A DNA stretch of 64,000 nt from JBBPYC01 sp965218765 (GCA_965218765.1 CBDCLU010000002.1:1-64000), one strand, 5' to 3'. Positions 1-8,474 are shown, numbered from the stretch's first letter. A program made the numbers and translations. The notes: generated from the sequence alone by a model not told the origin.

Positions 1-1
1 G

Positions 2-502
2 CGGCCGGACGTTGCCGATCGCGGCCCACGCCTGGGCGACGTCGCATTCCGCGCCCAGCGCGATGCGCTGGAACAGGCTCAGAGCACGCTGAGGAAGCTG
101 GCCGCGCAAGCCCATGGCGAAGCGCTGACGGAATTGATGGACGCCTGGGAGCAGCGCGATCCGGACAGGATTCCAAACGCGCAGGATCTCGGCCCGCGGG
201 TCGCGCCCGCCACGCGCAGTCAATGGTCGGCTGCCATCAAGGGCGGGACGACCGCTCCAACCAAGCCGGGCAGCGATCTGCCGACCGCGCTGCTGCGCCT
301 GGAGATGGCGGCCGAGGTGCCGACGCCGGCCGATCAGATCGCCGCGCGCCGTCTGCTGCAGCTGCAACTGCTCACGCGCCGCAACGATGCGGGTCCGGCG
401 GAAACCTGGGGTGCCGATGTGGCCACCGTGCTGGCCAGCCCATTCGACGCCGGCCATGCGCGCCGGCTGCAGAACGCGCTGAAGACGCTGTTGAAGAGGT
501 AG
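2..502 (+). CDS. DUF349 domain protein, C-terminal part (5' end outside window)
   Basis: The frame is open from the first bases of the window to a TAG at 500-502, so about 166 C-terminal residues are present. The tail resembles the end of long DUF349 repeat proteins of Burkholderiales: an LRLEM segment, then VPTPADQ, LLQLQLLTRR, an ETWG motif and a final RRLQNALKTLLKR-like helix. The family is cytoplasmic, rich in charged helices and of unknown biochemical role. No start or promoter can be seen. The only in-window start codons (TTG at 134, ATG at 137) would cut through the fold and are not proposed. Family assignment is from remembered C-terminal sequence, so it is fairly but not fully secure. 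Confidence 0.75.
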   Translation, partial: RPDVADRGPRLGDVAFRAQRDALEQAQSTLRKLAAQAHGEALTELMDAWEQRDPDRIPNAQDLGPRVAPATRSQWSAAIKGGTTAPTKPGSDLPTALLRLEMAAEVPTPADQIAARRLLQLQLLTRRNDAGPAETWGADVATVLASPFDAGHARRLQNALKTLLKR

Positions 503-689
503 GCGGCAATCGCTCGAACCGCTGGGGGCTGGACCGCTCGCCGGTGGATTCGGGCAGGTAGGTGCCGGGCTTGGCTTTGCGACGGAACGGTGTCGATCTT
601 GAAGGCCTGCGTTGCAGCGTTGGCTGAAACTCGCCCGTGCTGCCGGGGACCATTTTCGACTCGCATCGAGCGTCGGGGTGGAGCGGGAG

Positions 690-1571
690 CTACAAGCCGA
701 CTGCCAGTGCCAGCGGGATGAACAGCAGCGCCAGCGCATTGCCCAGCAGGATCATGGCGGCGACGCGCTCGGGCTCCTGGCGGTAGCGCTCGGCCAGCAG
801 GTACTGCACGACGGCCGGCGGCAACGCGGCAAACAGGATCAGCTGGCCGCGGGCCGCGCCTTCCAGCCCAAGCGCCCGGACCAGCGGCCACGCGAACAGC
901 AGGCCGATCAGCGGCCGTGCGAACGCGCCGAGCAGACCCAGCGGCACGTCGGCGCGGCGCAGCGCGACCAGCCGCACGCCGAGCGTGAACAGCAGCAGCG
1001 GCAGCATCGCTTCCCCGAGCAGTTTCATGCCTGACAACAGCAGTGCTGGCGGGCGCACATCGGTCAGCGCGCTGACAAAGCCCAGCACGGTGCCGAGCAT
1101 GATCGGGCTGAACAGCACGTCGCGCGTGCGTGCATATCGGCTCGTGATGCGCGCGCCGAGCGAGAAATGCAGCAGGTTGTTCATCGCGAACAATGCCACC
1201 GCAGCGCCGAAGTTGGCCGGCCCGAATGCGAACAGCGCAAGCGGCAGGCCCATGTTGCCGCAGTTGTTGAACATCACGACCGGCACCAGCGTGCGCGGCG
1301 ACGTGTGGGTTGACACCGCCAGCAGCCAGCCACCCAGGCCCGATGCCGCGATCAGCAACGCGCCACCGGCCAGCAGCGTGCCGTGCTCGGCCAGATGGAA
1401 ATCGCGCGATGCCAGCGCCGCATAGACCAGCAGCGGCGTCATCACGTCCAGCACGATCCGGTTGAGCACCGACAGATCGAGCGATCGATGCCGGCGGCCA
1501 TAGACCCAGCCGATGCCGATGATCAGAAACACCGGCGTGATGACCTGCGCGACGCGTTGGAGCAGTTCCAT
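690..1571 (-). CDS. AEC (auxin efflux carrier) family permease
   Basis: A 293-residue, very hydrophobic protein with about ten predicted membrane segments. The N-terminus (MELLQRVAQVITPVFLIIGI) and the FNNCGNMGLPLALFAFG stretch at the crossover between two five-helix halves are typical of bacterial AEC family transporters, which move small organic anions such as malate or malonate across the inner membrane. The substrate cannot be read from sequence. It starts 66 bp beyond the efp stop and a terminator lies in that gap, so it is probably transcribed separately. It converges with the upstream DUF349 gene. Confidence 0.85.
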   Translation of the reverse strand: MELLQRVAQVITPVFLIIGIGWVYGRRHRSLDLSVLNRIVLDVMTPLLVYAALASRDFHLAEHGTLLAGGALLIAASGLGGWLLAVSTHTSPRTLVPVVMFNNCGNMGLPLALFAFGPANFGAAVALFAMNNLLHFSLGARITSRYARTRDVLFSPIMLGTVLGFVSALTDVRPPALLLSGMKLLGEAMLPLLLFTLGVRLVALRRADVPLGLLGAFARPLIGLLFAWPLVRALGLEGAARGQLILFAALPPAVVQYLLAERYRQEPERVAAMILLGNALALLFIPLALAVGL

Positions 1572-1585
1572 CAGCGTTCAGGCAA

Positions 1586-1611
1586 AGAAAAAGGCTCCGC
1601 ATGGGAGCCTT
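1586..1611 (-). terminator. Rho-independent terminator of the earP-efp transcript
   Basis: Eight-base arms AAGGCTCC (1591-1598) and GGAGCCTT (1604-1611) enclose a five-base loop. Read on the minus strand the hairpin is followed by a T-rich run (TTTTTCTTT), the normal arrangement for termination just after efp. Confidence 0.8.
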
Positions 1612-1637
1612 GTTCGGCTGCGCTTGCGCACCAGGCC

Positions 1638-2192
1638 TCAGACCCTTTTGCGGTACTCGCCCGTGCGCGTATCGATCTCGATCTTGTCGCCCTGCGAGAC
1701 GAACAGCGGCACGCCGACTTCGAAGCCGGTCGCGATCTTTGCGGGCTTGAGCACCTTACCCGAAGTATCGCCCTTGACGGCCGGCTCGGTCCAGGTGATC
1801 TCGCGCTCGACGCTGGTCGGCAGCTCGACCGAGATCGCCTTGCCGTCGTAGAACACCACTTCGAGCGGCATGCCGTCTTCGAGGTAGTTCAGCGTATCGC
1901 CCATGTTCTCGGACTCGACTTCGTACTGGTTGTATTCGGCGTCCATGCAGACGTACATCGGGTCGGCGAAGTAGGAGTAGCTGCATTCCTTCTTGTCCAG
2001 CACGATCTGGTCCATCTTGTCATCGGCCTTGAACACGACTTCGGTGCCGAAGTTGTTCAACAGGCTTTTCAACTTCATGCGCACAGTGGCCGAGTTGCGG
2101 CCGCCGCGGCTGTATTCGGTTTTCAACACGACCATCGGATCCTTGCCATGCATGATGACGTTGCCCGCGCGGATTTCTTGAGCGATTTTCAT
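1638..2192 (-). CDS. efp: Elongation factor P
   Basis: This 184-residue protein is the translation factor that relieves ribosome stalling at polyproline stretches. It has the usual three beta-barrel domains and family length. The loop that reaches the peptidyl-transferase centre reads SRGGRN with Arg32 at its tip, the residue rhamnosylated in EarP-type bacteria, rather than the Lys used by the EpmA pathway. The ATG at 2192 (MKIAQEIRAG) was chosen because it matches the family N-terminus; the frame stays open 33 codons further without resemblance. The gene for the modifying enzyme lies 110 bp upstream on the same strand, and a terminator follows, so the pair is likely one operon. Confidence 0.97.
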   Translation of the reverse strand: MKIAQEIRAGNVIMHGKDPMVVLKTEYSRGGRNSATVRMKLKSLLNNFGTEVVFKADDKMDQIVLDKKECSYSYFADPMYVCMDAEYNQYEVESENMGDTLNYLEDGMPLEVVFYDGKAISVELPTSVEREITWTEPAVKGDTSGKVLKPAKIATGFEVGVPLFVSQGDKIEIDTRTGEYRKRV

Positions 2193-2302
2193 AAAAGCAG
2201 TGTTCCCGTTTTCTTCTGAGAAAGCAGATGGCGATCGCGTGCGAACAAGCCCGGCGCCAGTCGAAATCGGCGTTGGCGCCGATTTCTGCAAAGCCCGCGA
2301 GT

Positions 2303-3499
2303 TTAACTTTTTCCGGCTGCGAAGCGCACCAGTTGCGTCACCAGATCGGTCTGAAGCAGCAGCCGGTCGCGCGCCGCTTGGGCCGTTGCGCGCCAGCCGG
2401 CCGCGTCGAGGTCGGGCAGCGTAGCCAGCGCTTGCAAGTCATTCCAGACGCGATGCCAGGCGACCAGTGACCGAGGTGCCTGCAGCCACTGCAGCAGCGC
2501 CTCGACCTTGAGCGCATGCGCGCCATCGTGCTGCGGATAGGCCTGCCAGACGAACGGTCGCGCAGCCCAGAGCGCGCGCACCAGCGAATCTTCTCCGCGC
2601 ACGAAGTTCAGGTCGCAGGCCCACAGCAGGTGGTCGAAGTCGGGTTGGGTCAGCCGCGGTAGCAATGTCACGCGCAGCGCACCGCGCTCGGTCGCACCGT
2701 CGAGCAGCGCGCGCACCGCAGCGGCGCTGCGGCCGTGGGTCACAAGCAGCCGGGTCGGTGCCTGCGCGTGCACGAACCGGTCCAGCAGGGCCGCCAGCGC
2801 GGCCGGTTCATAGCTGAACAGCGAAACCACGGGTTCATCGGACGGTGCGATGCCAAGCGACTGCAACCACGCGTCGCGCTGGAAGCCGGCTTGCCGCTTG
2901 CACAGATCGTCCTCGCGCAACAGGCCGCCCGTGCCGGGGGTGAAGCCGGGGTAGAAGAAGTGCCGGATCAATCCCCGGCCGGGACCGCTGTGGATCGGTG
3001 AAGGCAGGCGGTGCGAGCGCTCCGCAAACCGCTCGGCGGTCAGATGTTCGAGGTTGATTATGGAACGAATTGTGGCTGAGCCGCCGGTCTGCAATGCATT
3101 GTTAGCTGCAAGAATGCTAGCAATGAGCGCAGCCGGCGGCTCGCAGCCGAACGTCTCGACCAGCACGTCGGGCGGCACCAAGCCGCGCAGCGGGTCCGAA
3201 TCGGCCGGCCATCCATGCACCTCCACACCCGCATGCCCCGCCGGCGCCATCCAGACCAGTGCCGATGCGTCGTCGGTCCACAGACGGACCCGCCGGCCGC
3301 GCGCGGCGAGCGCGCAGCAAAGGCGCCAGCAAAAGCCGATGTCGCCGAAGTTGTCGATCACGCGGCAGGCCACGTCCCAATGCAGCGGCTCCTCCCGGCC
3401 ATCTGATTTCGGGTCGGCCGACGCTGCTGGTTGGGCCTGGGCCGCGTACCGGTTCGGTTGCTGTTTCACAATTGCGCCTATGCCAGAGTCCGCTCCCAT
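2303..3499 (-). CDS. earP: EF-P arginine rhamnosyltransferase EarP
   Basis: EarP (DUF2331) transfers rhamnose from dTDP-rhamnose to Arg32 of EF-P. The N-terminal motif VIDNFGDIG carries the two essential aspartates of the family, and the RGEDS segment followed by ALWAARPFVWQAYPQ is the conserved C-terminal sugar-nucleotide site. efp is immediately downstream. The start is uncertain. ATG 3499 has a plausible GGAG spaced five bases away, but it adds about 38 residues before the conserved HWDV and overlaps the divergent uvrC start by 20 bp; GTG 3469 and a CTG just before HWDV behind a GGGAGGAG are alternatives. Residues about 126-149 are an extra segment encoded by a short AT-rich repeat (see repeat entry). 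Confidence 0.93.
   Translation of the reverse strand: MGADSGIGAIVKQQPNRYAAQAQPAASADPKSDGREEPLHWDVACRVIDNFGDIGFCWRLCCALAARGRRVRLWTDDASALVWMAPAGHAGVEVHGWPADSDPLRGLVPPDVLVETFGCEPPAALIASILAANNALQTGGSATIRSIINLEHLTAERFAERSHRLPSPIHSGPGRGLIRHFFYPGFTPGTGGLLREDDLCKRQAGFQRDAWLQSLGIAPSDEPVVSLFSYEPAALAALLDRFVHAQAPTRLLVTHGRSAAAVRALLDGATERGALRVTLLPRLTQPDFDHLLWACDLNFVRGEDSLVRALWAARPFVWQAYPQHDGAHALKVEALLQWLQAPRSLVAWHRVWNDLQALATLPDLDAAGWRATAQAARDRLLLQTDLVTQLVRFAAGKS
3053..3124 (-). repeat. Short AT-rich repeat, in-frame copy inside earP
   Basis: About 72 bp, clearly lower in GC than the surrounding earP sequence. Read on the minus strand it runs GCTAGCATTC, then GCAGCTAACAATGCA, then CAGACCGGCGGCTCAGCC, then an A/T-rich tail ending in AAC. 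It aligns base by base, with about one gap, to the copies at 23456-23526 and 30008-30079. It adds about 20 residues (AANNALQTGGSAT core) at a place where EarP proteins, as I recall them, pass straight into the INLEHL strand. Similarity was judged by eye. Confidence 0.6.
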
Positions 3500-5462
3500 C
3501 CACTCCGAGGCGCTGCTGCGCCAGGTCGCTGCGCTACCCGCATTGCCGGGGGTGTATCGCTATTTCGATGCTGCCGGCACGGTGTTGTACGTCGGCAAGG
3601 CGCGCAACCTCAAAAAACGCGTGGCCAGCTATTTTCAGAAGAACCACGGCGCCACCCGCATCGGCCACATGATCGGCCGCATCGCCAAGCTCGAGACGAC
3701 CGTGGTGCGCACCGAAGTCGAAGCGCTGCTGCTCGAAAACAACCTGATCAAGGCGCTCGCGCCGAAGTACAACATTGTCTTTCGGGACGACAAGAGTTAT
3801 CCCTATCTGAAGATCAGCGCGCACGCGTTTCCGCGCATGGCGTATTACCGCGGGGCGGTGGAAAAGAAGAGCCGCTACTGGGGCCCGTACCCGAATGCCT
3901 GGGCTGTGAAGGAGTCGATCCAGCTGCTGCAGAAGATGTTCCGGCTGCGCACCTGCGAGGACACGGTGTATGCGAACCGCACGCGGCCGTGCCTGCTCTA
4001 CCAGATCAAGCGCTGCAGCGGGCCGTGCGTGGGGCTGGTGGCGCCGCAGGACTACGCCGCCGACGTGGCGAATGCGGAGAAATTTCTGGACGGCGACACC
4101 GCCGAGCTGATGCAGATGCTGGAAGCGCGCATGGCCGCGCATGCGGGGAAGTTGGAGTTCGAGCAGGCCGGCGCGCTGCGCGACCAGCTCGGCTCGCTCT
4201 CGCGCGTGCTGCAGACACAGGCGATCGAGTCGAGCTCCGACAAGGACGTAGACATCCTTGCGGTGAAGGTACAAGGCGGCCGGGCCTGCGTGAACCTGGC
4301 GATGGTGCGCGGCGGCCGGCACCTGGGCGACCGCGCGTTTTTTCCCGCGCACGTGGACGAGGCGGATGCGGCAGCCGTGCTGGAAGCGTTCATCGGCCAG
4401 CATTACCTGGACATGCCGGCACCGGCATCGCTGATCACCAGCGAGCCGGTTGCGCCCGAACTGCTGGAAGCGCTGTCCGAGCAGCGTGGCGGCCGCATCA
4501 GCGCGGTGCACAACCCGCGTGAGCAGCGCCGGGTCTGGCTCGAGATGGCCGAGCAGAACGCGCAGATTCAGCTCGCGCGGCTGCTCGCGGAAGAGGGCTC
4601 GCAGCGCGCACGCACGCGCGCGCTGGTCGATGCGCTCGGGTTGGAGGTGGAGCAGTTGGACGCGTTTCAGGTCGAGTGCTTCGACATCTCGCACACGGCC
4701 GGCGAGGCGACGCAGGCAAGCTGCGTGGTGTTTCGCGAACACCAGATGCAGTCGGCCGACTACCGGCGCTACAACATCGAAGGCATCACCGGTGGGGACG
4801 ACTATGCGGCGATGCGCCAAGTGCTGAAGCGGCGCTATTCAAAGCTGCTGGAGGCCGTGAACGCACAGCAAACATCACTCGATAGTGAACCAACGGCGGA
4901 TGTTGATGTGGACGGGGACGACGCGGGAGCCGAAATGGCTGAGGCCGTTGCCGAGGCTCGAGAGGCGTCAGCGCCGCCGGCGTCCACCGCTGCGAAGAGG
5001 CGCAGCCGGGTGCGCCTGCCCGATCTGGTGCTGGTCGATGGCGGCAAAGGGCAGGTCAGCGTTGCGCGCGACGTGTTCAGCGAACTCGGGCTCGATCTTG
5101 GCCTGATCGTCGGCGTGGAAAAAGGCGAGGGCCGCAAGGTCGGGCTCGAGGAACTGGTGTTCGCCGACGGCCGCGAGAAAGTCTGGCTCGGCAAGGACTC
5201 GGCCGCACTGATGCTGGTGGCGCAAATCCGTGACGAAGCGCATCGCTTCGCGATCACCGGCATGCGTGCGCGCCGTGCCAAGGTGCGCACCGGCGGCGGC
5301 CAGCTCGAGGAGATTGCCGGTATCGGGCCGAAGCGCCGCGCGCGGCTGTTGCAGCGCTTCGGCGGCGTGCGCGGCGTGGCGGCCGCCAGCGTGGCCGATC
5401 TGGCCACCGTCGATGGCGTCTCGCACGAACTGGCCGAGCAGATCTACCGCGCCCTGCGCTGA
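3480..5462 (+). CDS. uvrC: UvrABC excinuclease subunit C
   Basis: UvrC makes both incisions during nucleotide excision repair. The 660-residue protein has the GIY-YIG nuclease domain (GVYRYF...VLYVGKARNLKKR, residues 24-48), a UVR motif (about 209-243), the RNase H-like endonuclease domain split by a linker, and C-terminal helix-hairpin-helix motifs (EIAGIGPKRRARLLQRFGG). The linker at about 454-510 is Ala/Asp/Glu-rich and variable, and its first part resembles the AT-rich repeat found in earP and yheS. ATG 3480 (MPESAP) gives the normal family N-terminus; it lacks an obvious Shine-Dalgarno and lies within the 5' end of divergent earP. pgsA follows after 49 bp. Confidence 0.97.
   Translation: MPESAPIHSEALLRQVAALPALPGVYRYFDAAGTVLYVGKARNLKKRVASYFQKNHGATRIGHMIGRIAKLETTVVRTEVEALLLENNLIKALAPKYNIVFRDDKSYPYLKISAHAFPRMAYYRGAVEKKSRYWGPYPNAWAVKESIQLLQKMFRLRTCEDTVYANRTRPCLLYQIKRCSGPCVGLVAPQDYAADVANAEKFLDGDTAELMQMLEARMAAHAGKLEFEQAGALRDQLGSLSRVLQTQAIESSSDKDVDILAVKVQGGRACVNLAMVRGGRHLGDRAFFPAHVDEADAAAVLEAFIGQHYLDMPAPASLITSEPVAPELLEALSEQRGGRISAVHNPREQRRVWLEMAEQNAQIQLARLLAEEGSQRARTRALVDALGLEVEQLDAFQVECFDISHTAGEATQASCVVFREHQMQSADYRRYNIEGITGGDDYAAMRQVLKRRYSKLLEAVNAQQTSLDSEPTADVDVDGDDAGAEMAEAVAEAREASAPPASTAAKRRSRVRLPDLVLVDGGKGQVSVARDVFSELGLDLGLIVGVEKGEGRKVGLEELVFADGREKVWLGKDSAALMLVAQIRDEAHRFAITGMRARRAKVRTGGGQLEEIAGIGPKRRARLLQRFGGVRGVAAASVADLATVDGVSHELAEQIYRALR
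4834..4910 (+). repeat. Possible degenerate in-frame copy of the AT-rich repeat inside uvrC
   Basis: The start of the UvrC linker encodes EAVNAQQTS, close to VAINADSTS in the yheS copy and AANNALQTG in the earP copy, in the same reading frame. The DNA shares the GCTATT start and the AACGCA-CAGCA core. Its beginning overlaps conserved uvrC codons and the match is weaker than for the other copies, so this is tentative. Confidence 0.35.
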
Positions 5463-5511
5463 AGGGCCGAGAAGGGGCGACTGCAGATTCGCGCATGGGA
5501 CAATCCCGCCG

Positions 5512-6078
5512 ATGTTCTGGACAATCCCGACGATCTTGACGTGGCTGCGCATCGTCGCGATTCCGTTGATCGTCGGCGTCTACTACCTGCCGCTGGAGCT
5601 GGCCAGCCGCAACCTGATCGCGACCGCCATGTTCGTGATGTTTGCGGCCACCGACTGGCTGGACGGTTATCTGGCTCGGCGGCTGAATCAGACGTCGGCG
5701 TTCGGCGCATTCCTCGACCCGGTAGCTGACAAGATCCTGGTCTGCGCAGCGTTGCTGGTGCTGGTGTCGCTGAACCGGGCCGACGTCTTCGTCGCGTTGA
5801 TCATCATCGGGCGCGAGATCGCGATCTCGGCGTTGCGTGAATGGATGGCGCAGATCGGCGCTAGCAAGAGCGTGGCCGTGCACATGATCGGGAAGCTCAA
5901 GACCGTCGCGCAGATGGTGGCGATTCCGTTCCTGTTGTATGACGGTTCGTTGTTCGGGCTCGTTGACACGTTGTTCTGGGGCACCGTGCTGATTTGGATC
6001 GCCGCCGTGCTGACGGTCTGGTCAATGGTCTATTACCTGCAGAAGGCGGTACCGGAAATCCGCGCCAAGGCGCGATGA
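5512..6078 (+). CDS. pgsA: CDP-diacylglycerol--glycerol-3-phosphate 3-phosphatidyltransferase
   Basis: This inner-membrane enzyme makes phosphatidylglycerol phosphate, the committed step towards phosphatidylglycerol and cardiolipin. The 188-residue protein holds the complete CDP-alcohol phosphatidyltransferase signature D-x2-DG-x2-AR-x8-G-x3-D-x3-D, with Asp48, Asp51, Gly52, Ala55, Arg56, Gly65, Asp69 and Asp73. Several hydrophobic helices surround it. The ATG at 5512 starts the typical MFWTIPTILTWLRI N-terminus. It lies 49 bp after uvrC, the usual proteobacterial neighbour, and its stop overlaps the next start (ATGA), so the three genes are probably co-transcribed. Confidence 0.96.
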   Translation: MFWTIPTILTWLRIVAIPLIVGVYYLPLELASRNLIATAMFVMFAATDWLDGYLARRLNQTSAFGAFLDPVADKILVCAALLVLVSLNRADVFVALIIIGREIAISALREWMAQIGASKSVAVHMIGKLKTVAQMVAIPFLLYDGSLFGLVDTLFWGTVLIWIAAVLTVWSMVYYLQKAVPEIRAKAR

Positions 6079-6971
6079 GCAGCGTTGTGGCCGGCCATGC
6101 AGCGTCCGCCTCGGTGCGCGCCATGCCGTGGGTGTTCGTGCTGATCTGGAGCACCGGCTTCATCGTGGCGCGCTTTGGCATGCCGTATGTGCCGCCGCTG
6201 CATTTCCTGTCGATCCGCTATGCACTGACGTTGCTGTGCTTCGCGCTTTGGGTCTGGCTCGCGCGCGTGGCCTGGCCAGCCAATCGCATGCAGTGCGGGC
6301 ACTTGGTCGTGACCGGCGTGTTGATGCAGGCTGGTTATCTCGGCGGCGTCTGGTCGGCCGTGCGCGCCGGCATGGGTGCGGGGTTGGTTGCCTTGCTGGT
6401 CGGATTGCAGCCGGTGCTGACCGCGCTGTGGCTTGTCGGGCGCGGCGGCGCGGTGAGTCAGCGCCAATGGCTCGGTCTGCTGCTCGGGTTCGCAGGCCTG
6501 CTGCTGGTGGTCTGGCGCAAATTGGACAATGGCGGCGAAGTGAACCCGACGACGATGAGCTTTGCGGGCGCTGCGCTGCTGTCAATCACGGCCGGCACGC
6601 TGTACCAGAAGCGCTTCGTGGCACCGTGCGATGTGCGCAGCGCCAACCTGATTCAGCAGGCAGCGGCGCTGGCCGTGACGTTGCCGCTGATCGCATTGGA
6701 AGCGGGTCCGCTCGAATGGAACGCGCGTTCGGTCGGCGCCATGGTCTGGTCGGTGCTGGCGCTGTCGGTCGGCGGCAGCTCGCTGCTGTACCTGCTGATC
6801 CAGCGCGGCAGTGCGACCGCGGTGGCCAGCCTGCTCTACCTAGTGCCGCCGAGCACGGCCGTCATGGCGTGGCTGCTGTTTCGCGAGCCGATCACCGCGT
6901 TGACCGTGGGCGGCATCGTGCTGACCGCAATCGGTGTGACCCTGGTGGTGCGCGAGCCGCAGTGGGGCTGA
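6075..6971 (+). CDS. EamA/DMT family permease
   Basis: A 298-residue inner-membrane protein with two EamA halves and about ten membrane helices, including VFVLIWSTGFIVARFGMPY near the N-terminus and a C-terminal VLTAIGVTLVV helix. The family exports metabolites such as amino acids or drugs; the substrate here is unknown. The ATG at 6075 overlaps the pgsA stop by four bases (ATGA), which suggests translational coupling. It is the last gene of the uvrC-pgsA group; the next gene starts 69 bp later with its own leader. Confidence 0.88.
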   Translation: MSSVVAGHAASASVRAMPWVFVLIWSTGFIVARFGMPYVPPLHFLSIRYALTLLCFALWVWLARVAWPANRMQCGHLVVTGVLMQAGYLGGVWSAVRAGMGAGLVALLVGLQPVLTALWLVGRGGAVSQRQWLGLLLGFAGLLLVVWRKLDNGGEVNPTTMSFAGAALLSITAGTLYQKRFVAPCDVRSANLIQQAAALAVTLPLIALEAGPLEWNARSVGAMVWSVLALSVGGSSLLYLLIQRGSATAVASLLYLVPPSTAVMAWLLFREPITALTVGGIVLTAIGVTLVVREPQWG

Positions 6972-7040
6972 CAGAATCACACCATAGGCAGCCGGGCACG
7001 CGGACCCGGCTCAAGCAAACATCTTCAACAGGGCAGCCCC

Positions 7041-8126
7041 ATGAGCAAGCATCGCATCGCAGTCATTCCGGGTGATGGCATCGGCATTGAAACCATGCCC
7101 GAGGGCATTCGCGTGATGGACGCCGCAGCGCGCAAGTTCGGCTTCGACCTGCAGTTCGACCATTTCGACTTTTCCAGTTGGAACTACTACGAAAAGCACG
7201 GCCAGATGATGCCCGATGACTGGAAGGATCAGATCGGCGGGCACGACGCGATCTATTTCGGCGCGGTCGGCTGGCCCGAGAAGATCGCCGATCACGTGTC
7301 GCTCTGGGGCTCGCTTCTGCTGTTTCGACGCGAGTTCGACCAGTACGTGAACCTGCGTCCGGCTCGGCTCATGCCCGGCATCATCGCGCCGGTGGTGCGG
7401 CGCGACGGGACTGCGCGCGCGCCCGGCGAGATCGACATGTACATCGTGCGCGAGAACACCGAAGGCGAGTATTCAAGCATCGGCGGGCGCATGTTTCCCG
7501 GCACGCCGCGCGAGATCGTGATGCAGGAGACCGTGATGTCGCGTTTCGGTGTCGACCGCGTGCTCAAGTTCGCGTTCGAGCTCGCACAGGCGCGGCCGAA
7601 GCAGCACCTGACGTCGGCGACCAAGTCGAACGGCATCGCGATCACCATGCCGTACTGGGATGAACGGGTCGCGGAGATGGCGAAGCACTATCCCGGCGTG
7701 ACCCTGGACAAGTTTCACATCGACATCCTGACCGCGCACTTCGTGGCGCGGCCCGACTTCTTCGATGTAGTGGTGGCGAGCAACCTGTTCGGCGACATCC
7801 TGTCCGATCTTGGCCCGGCGTGTACCGGCACCATCGGCATCGCGCCGAGCGCAAATCTGAACCCGGACCGCACCAGTCCCTCATTGTTCGAGCCAGTGCA
7901 TGGGTCGGCGCCGGACATCGCGGGGCGGGCGATCGCGAATCCGATCGGGCAGATCTGGTGCGGCGCCATGATGCTCGAGTTTCTCGGCCACAAGGATGCA
8001 CACGACGCCGTGCTCGGCTCCATCGAACGGGTGCTTGCCAGCGGCAAGGACGCACCACGCACGCCCGACATCGGCGGGCGCGCCAGCACCGCTGACCTTG
8101 GTCGTGCCATTGCGCAGGCGCTCTGA
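7041..8126 (+). CDS. Tartrate dehydrogenase / D-malate dehydrogenase family protein
   Basis: A 361-residue member of the isocitrate/isopropylmalate dehydrogenase superfamily. The N-terminus IAVIPGDGIGIE, the arginine-rich substrate segment (LFRREFDQYVNLRPARL), the NTEGEYSS motif and the late NLFGDILSDLG metal/NAD segment are all present. The ADHVSLWGSLL stretch is typical of the tartrate/D-malate branch rather than LeuB. Such enzymes oxidise D-malate or tartrate with NAD+, often with decarboxylation, and the true substrate is not decided by sequence. It stands alone, between the uvrC group and hupB. Confidence 0.85.
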   Translation: MSKHRIAVIPGDGIGIETMPEGIRVMDAAARKFGFDLQFDHFDFSSWNYYEKHGQMMPDDWKDQIGGHDAIYFGAVGWPEKIADHVSLWGSLLLFRREFDQYVNLRPARLMPGIIAPVVRRDGTARAPGEIDMYIVRENTEGEYSSIGGRMFPGTPREIVMQETVMSRFGVDRVLKFAFELAQARPKQHLTSATKSNGIAITMPYWDERVAEMAKHYPGVTLDKFHIDILTAHFVARPDFFDVVVASNLFGDILSDLGPACTGTIGIAPSANLNPDRTSPSLFEPVHGSAPDIAGRAIANPIGQIWCGAMMLEFLGHKDAHDAVLGSIERVLASGKDAPRTPDIGGRASTADLGRAIAQAL

Positions 8127-8474
8127 GTTGCGCAGCGCCGCAGCGCTGCGGCGACTGTTGTTTGGCGTCCACCAGCACGTGCTTGCGTGGCGGGAATGCA
8201 TCTAGAATTCAAGCGCATGGGCACCGGCTCTGGATGCTGCATCACTGCCAATCGGACGTTATTGATGGGCCGTTTGCGCGGGTAGTCTGAGCGGTCGGTG
8301 CGTACGATCTGGTGCCGGCCAAGTTGCCGCTTTCCGGCACCGTTGCTCGATGGCATTCTCGGGTCCTGCATCGCCTGCATCTGGTGATCGCGAATGCCGT
8401 GGCGCACGCTGCATCGGGCCGATCTCGGCAGCCACTACAAGAACATATTGGATTACGAATCGAGGAACCAGCCC
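8127..8474. other. Intergenic region upstream of hupB
   Basis: No gene is convincing in these 348 bp. An 18-bp perfect palindrome CGCCGCAGCGCTGCGGCG lies at 8136-8153, ten bases after the dehydrogenase stop, followed by a loosely T-rich stretch, so it could end that transcript. A second inverted repeat has arms GGTGCCGG (8311-8318) and CCGGCACC (8334-8341) around a 15-base loop. The hupB promoter must lie here but I cannot place -35 and -10 boxes with confidence. Confidence 0.5.

Noticed and set aside
334..1602. 422-codon minus-strand frame over the first 1.6 kb
   Set aside because: It crosses the DUF349 gene and the AEC permease in other frames and encodes Arg/Ala-rich text with no domain; a GC-rich shadow.
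3054..3479. Upstream extension of the uvrC frame
   Set aside because: The added 142 residues lie antisense to earP and have no UvrC similarity; the family start is at 3480.
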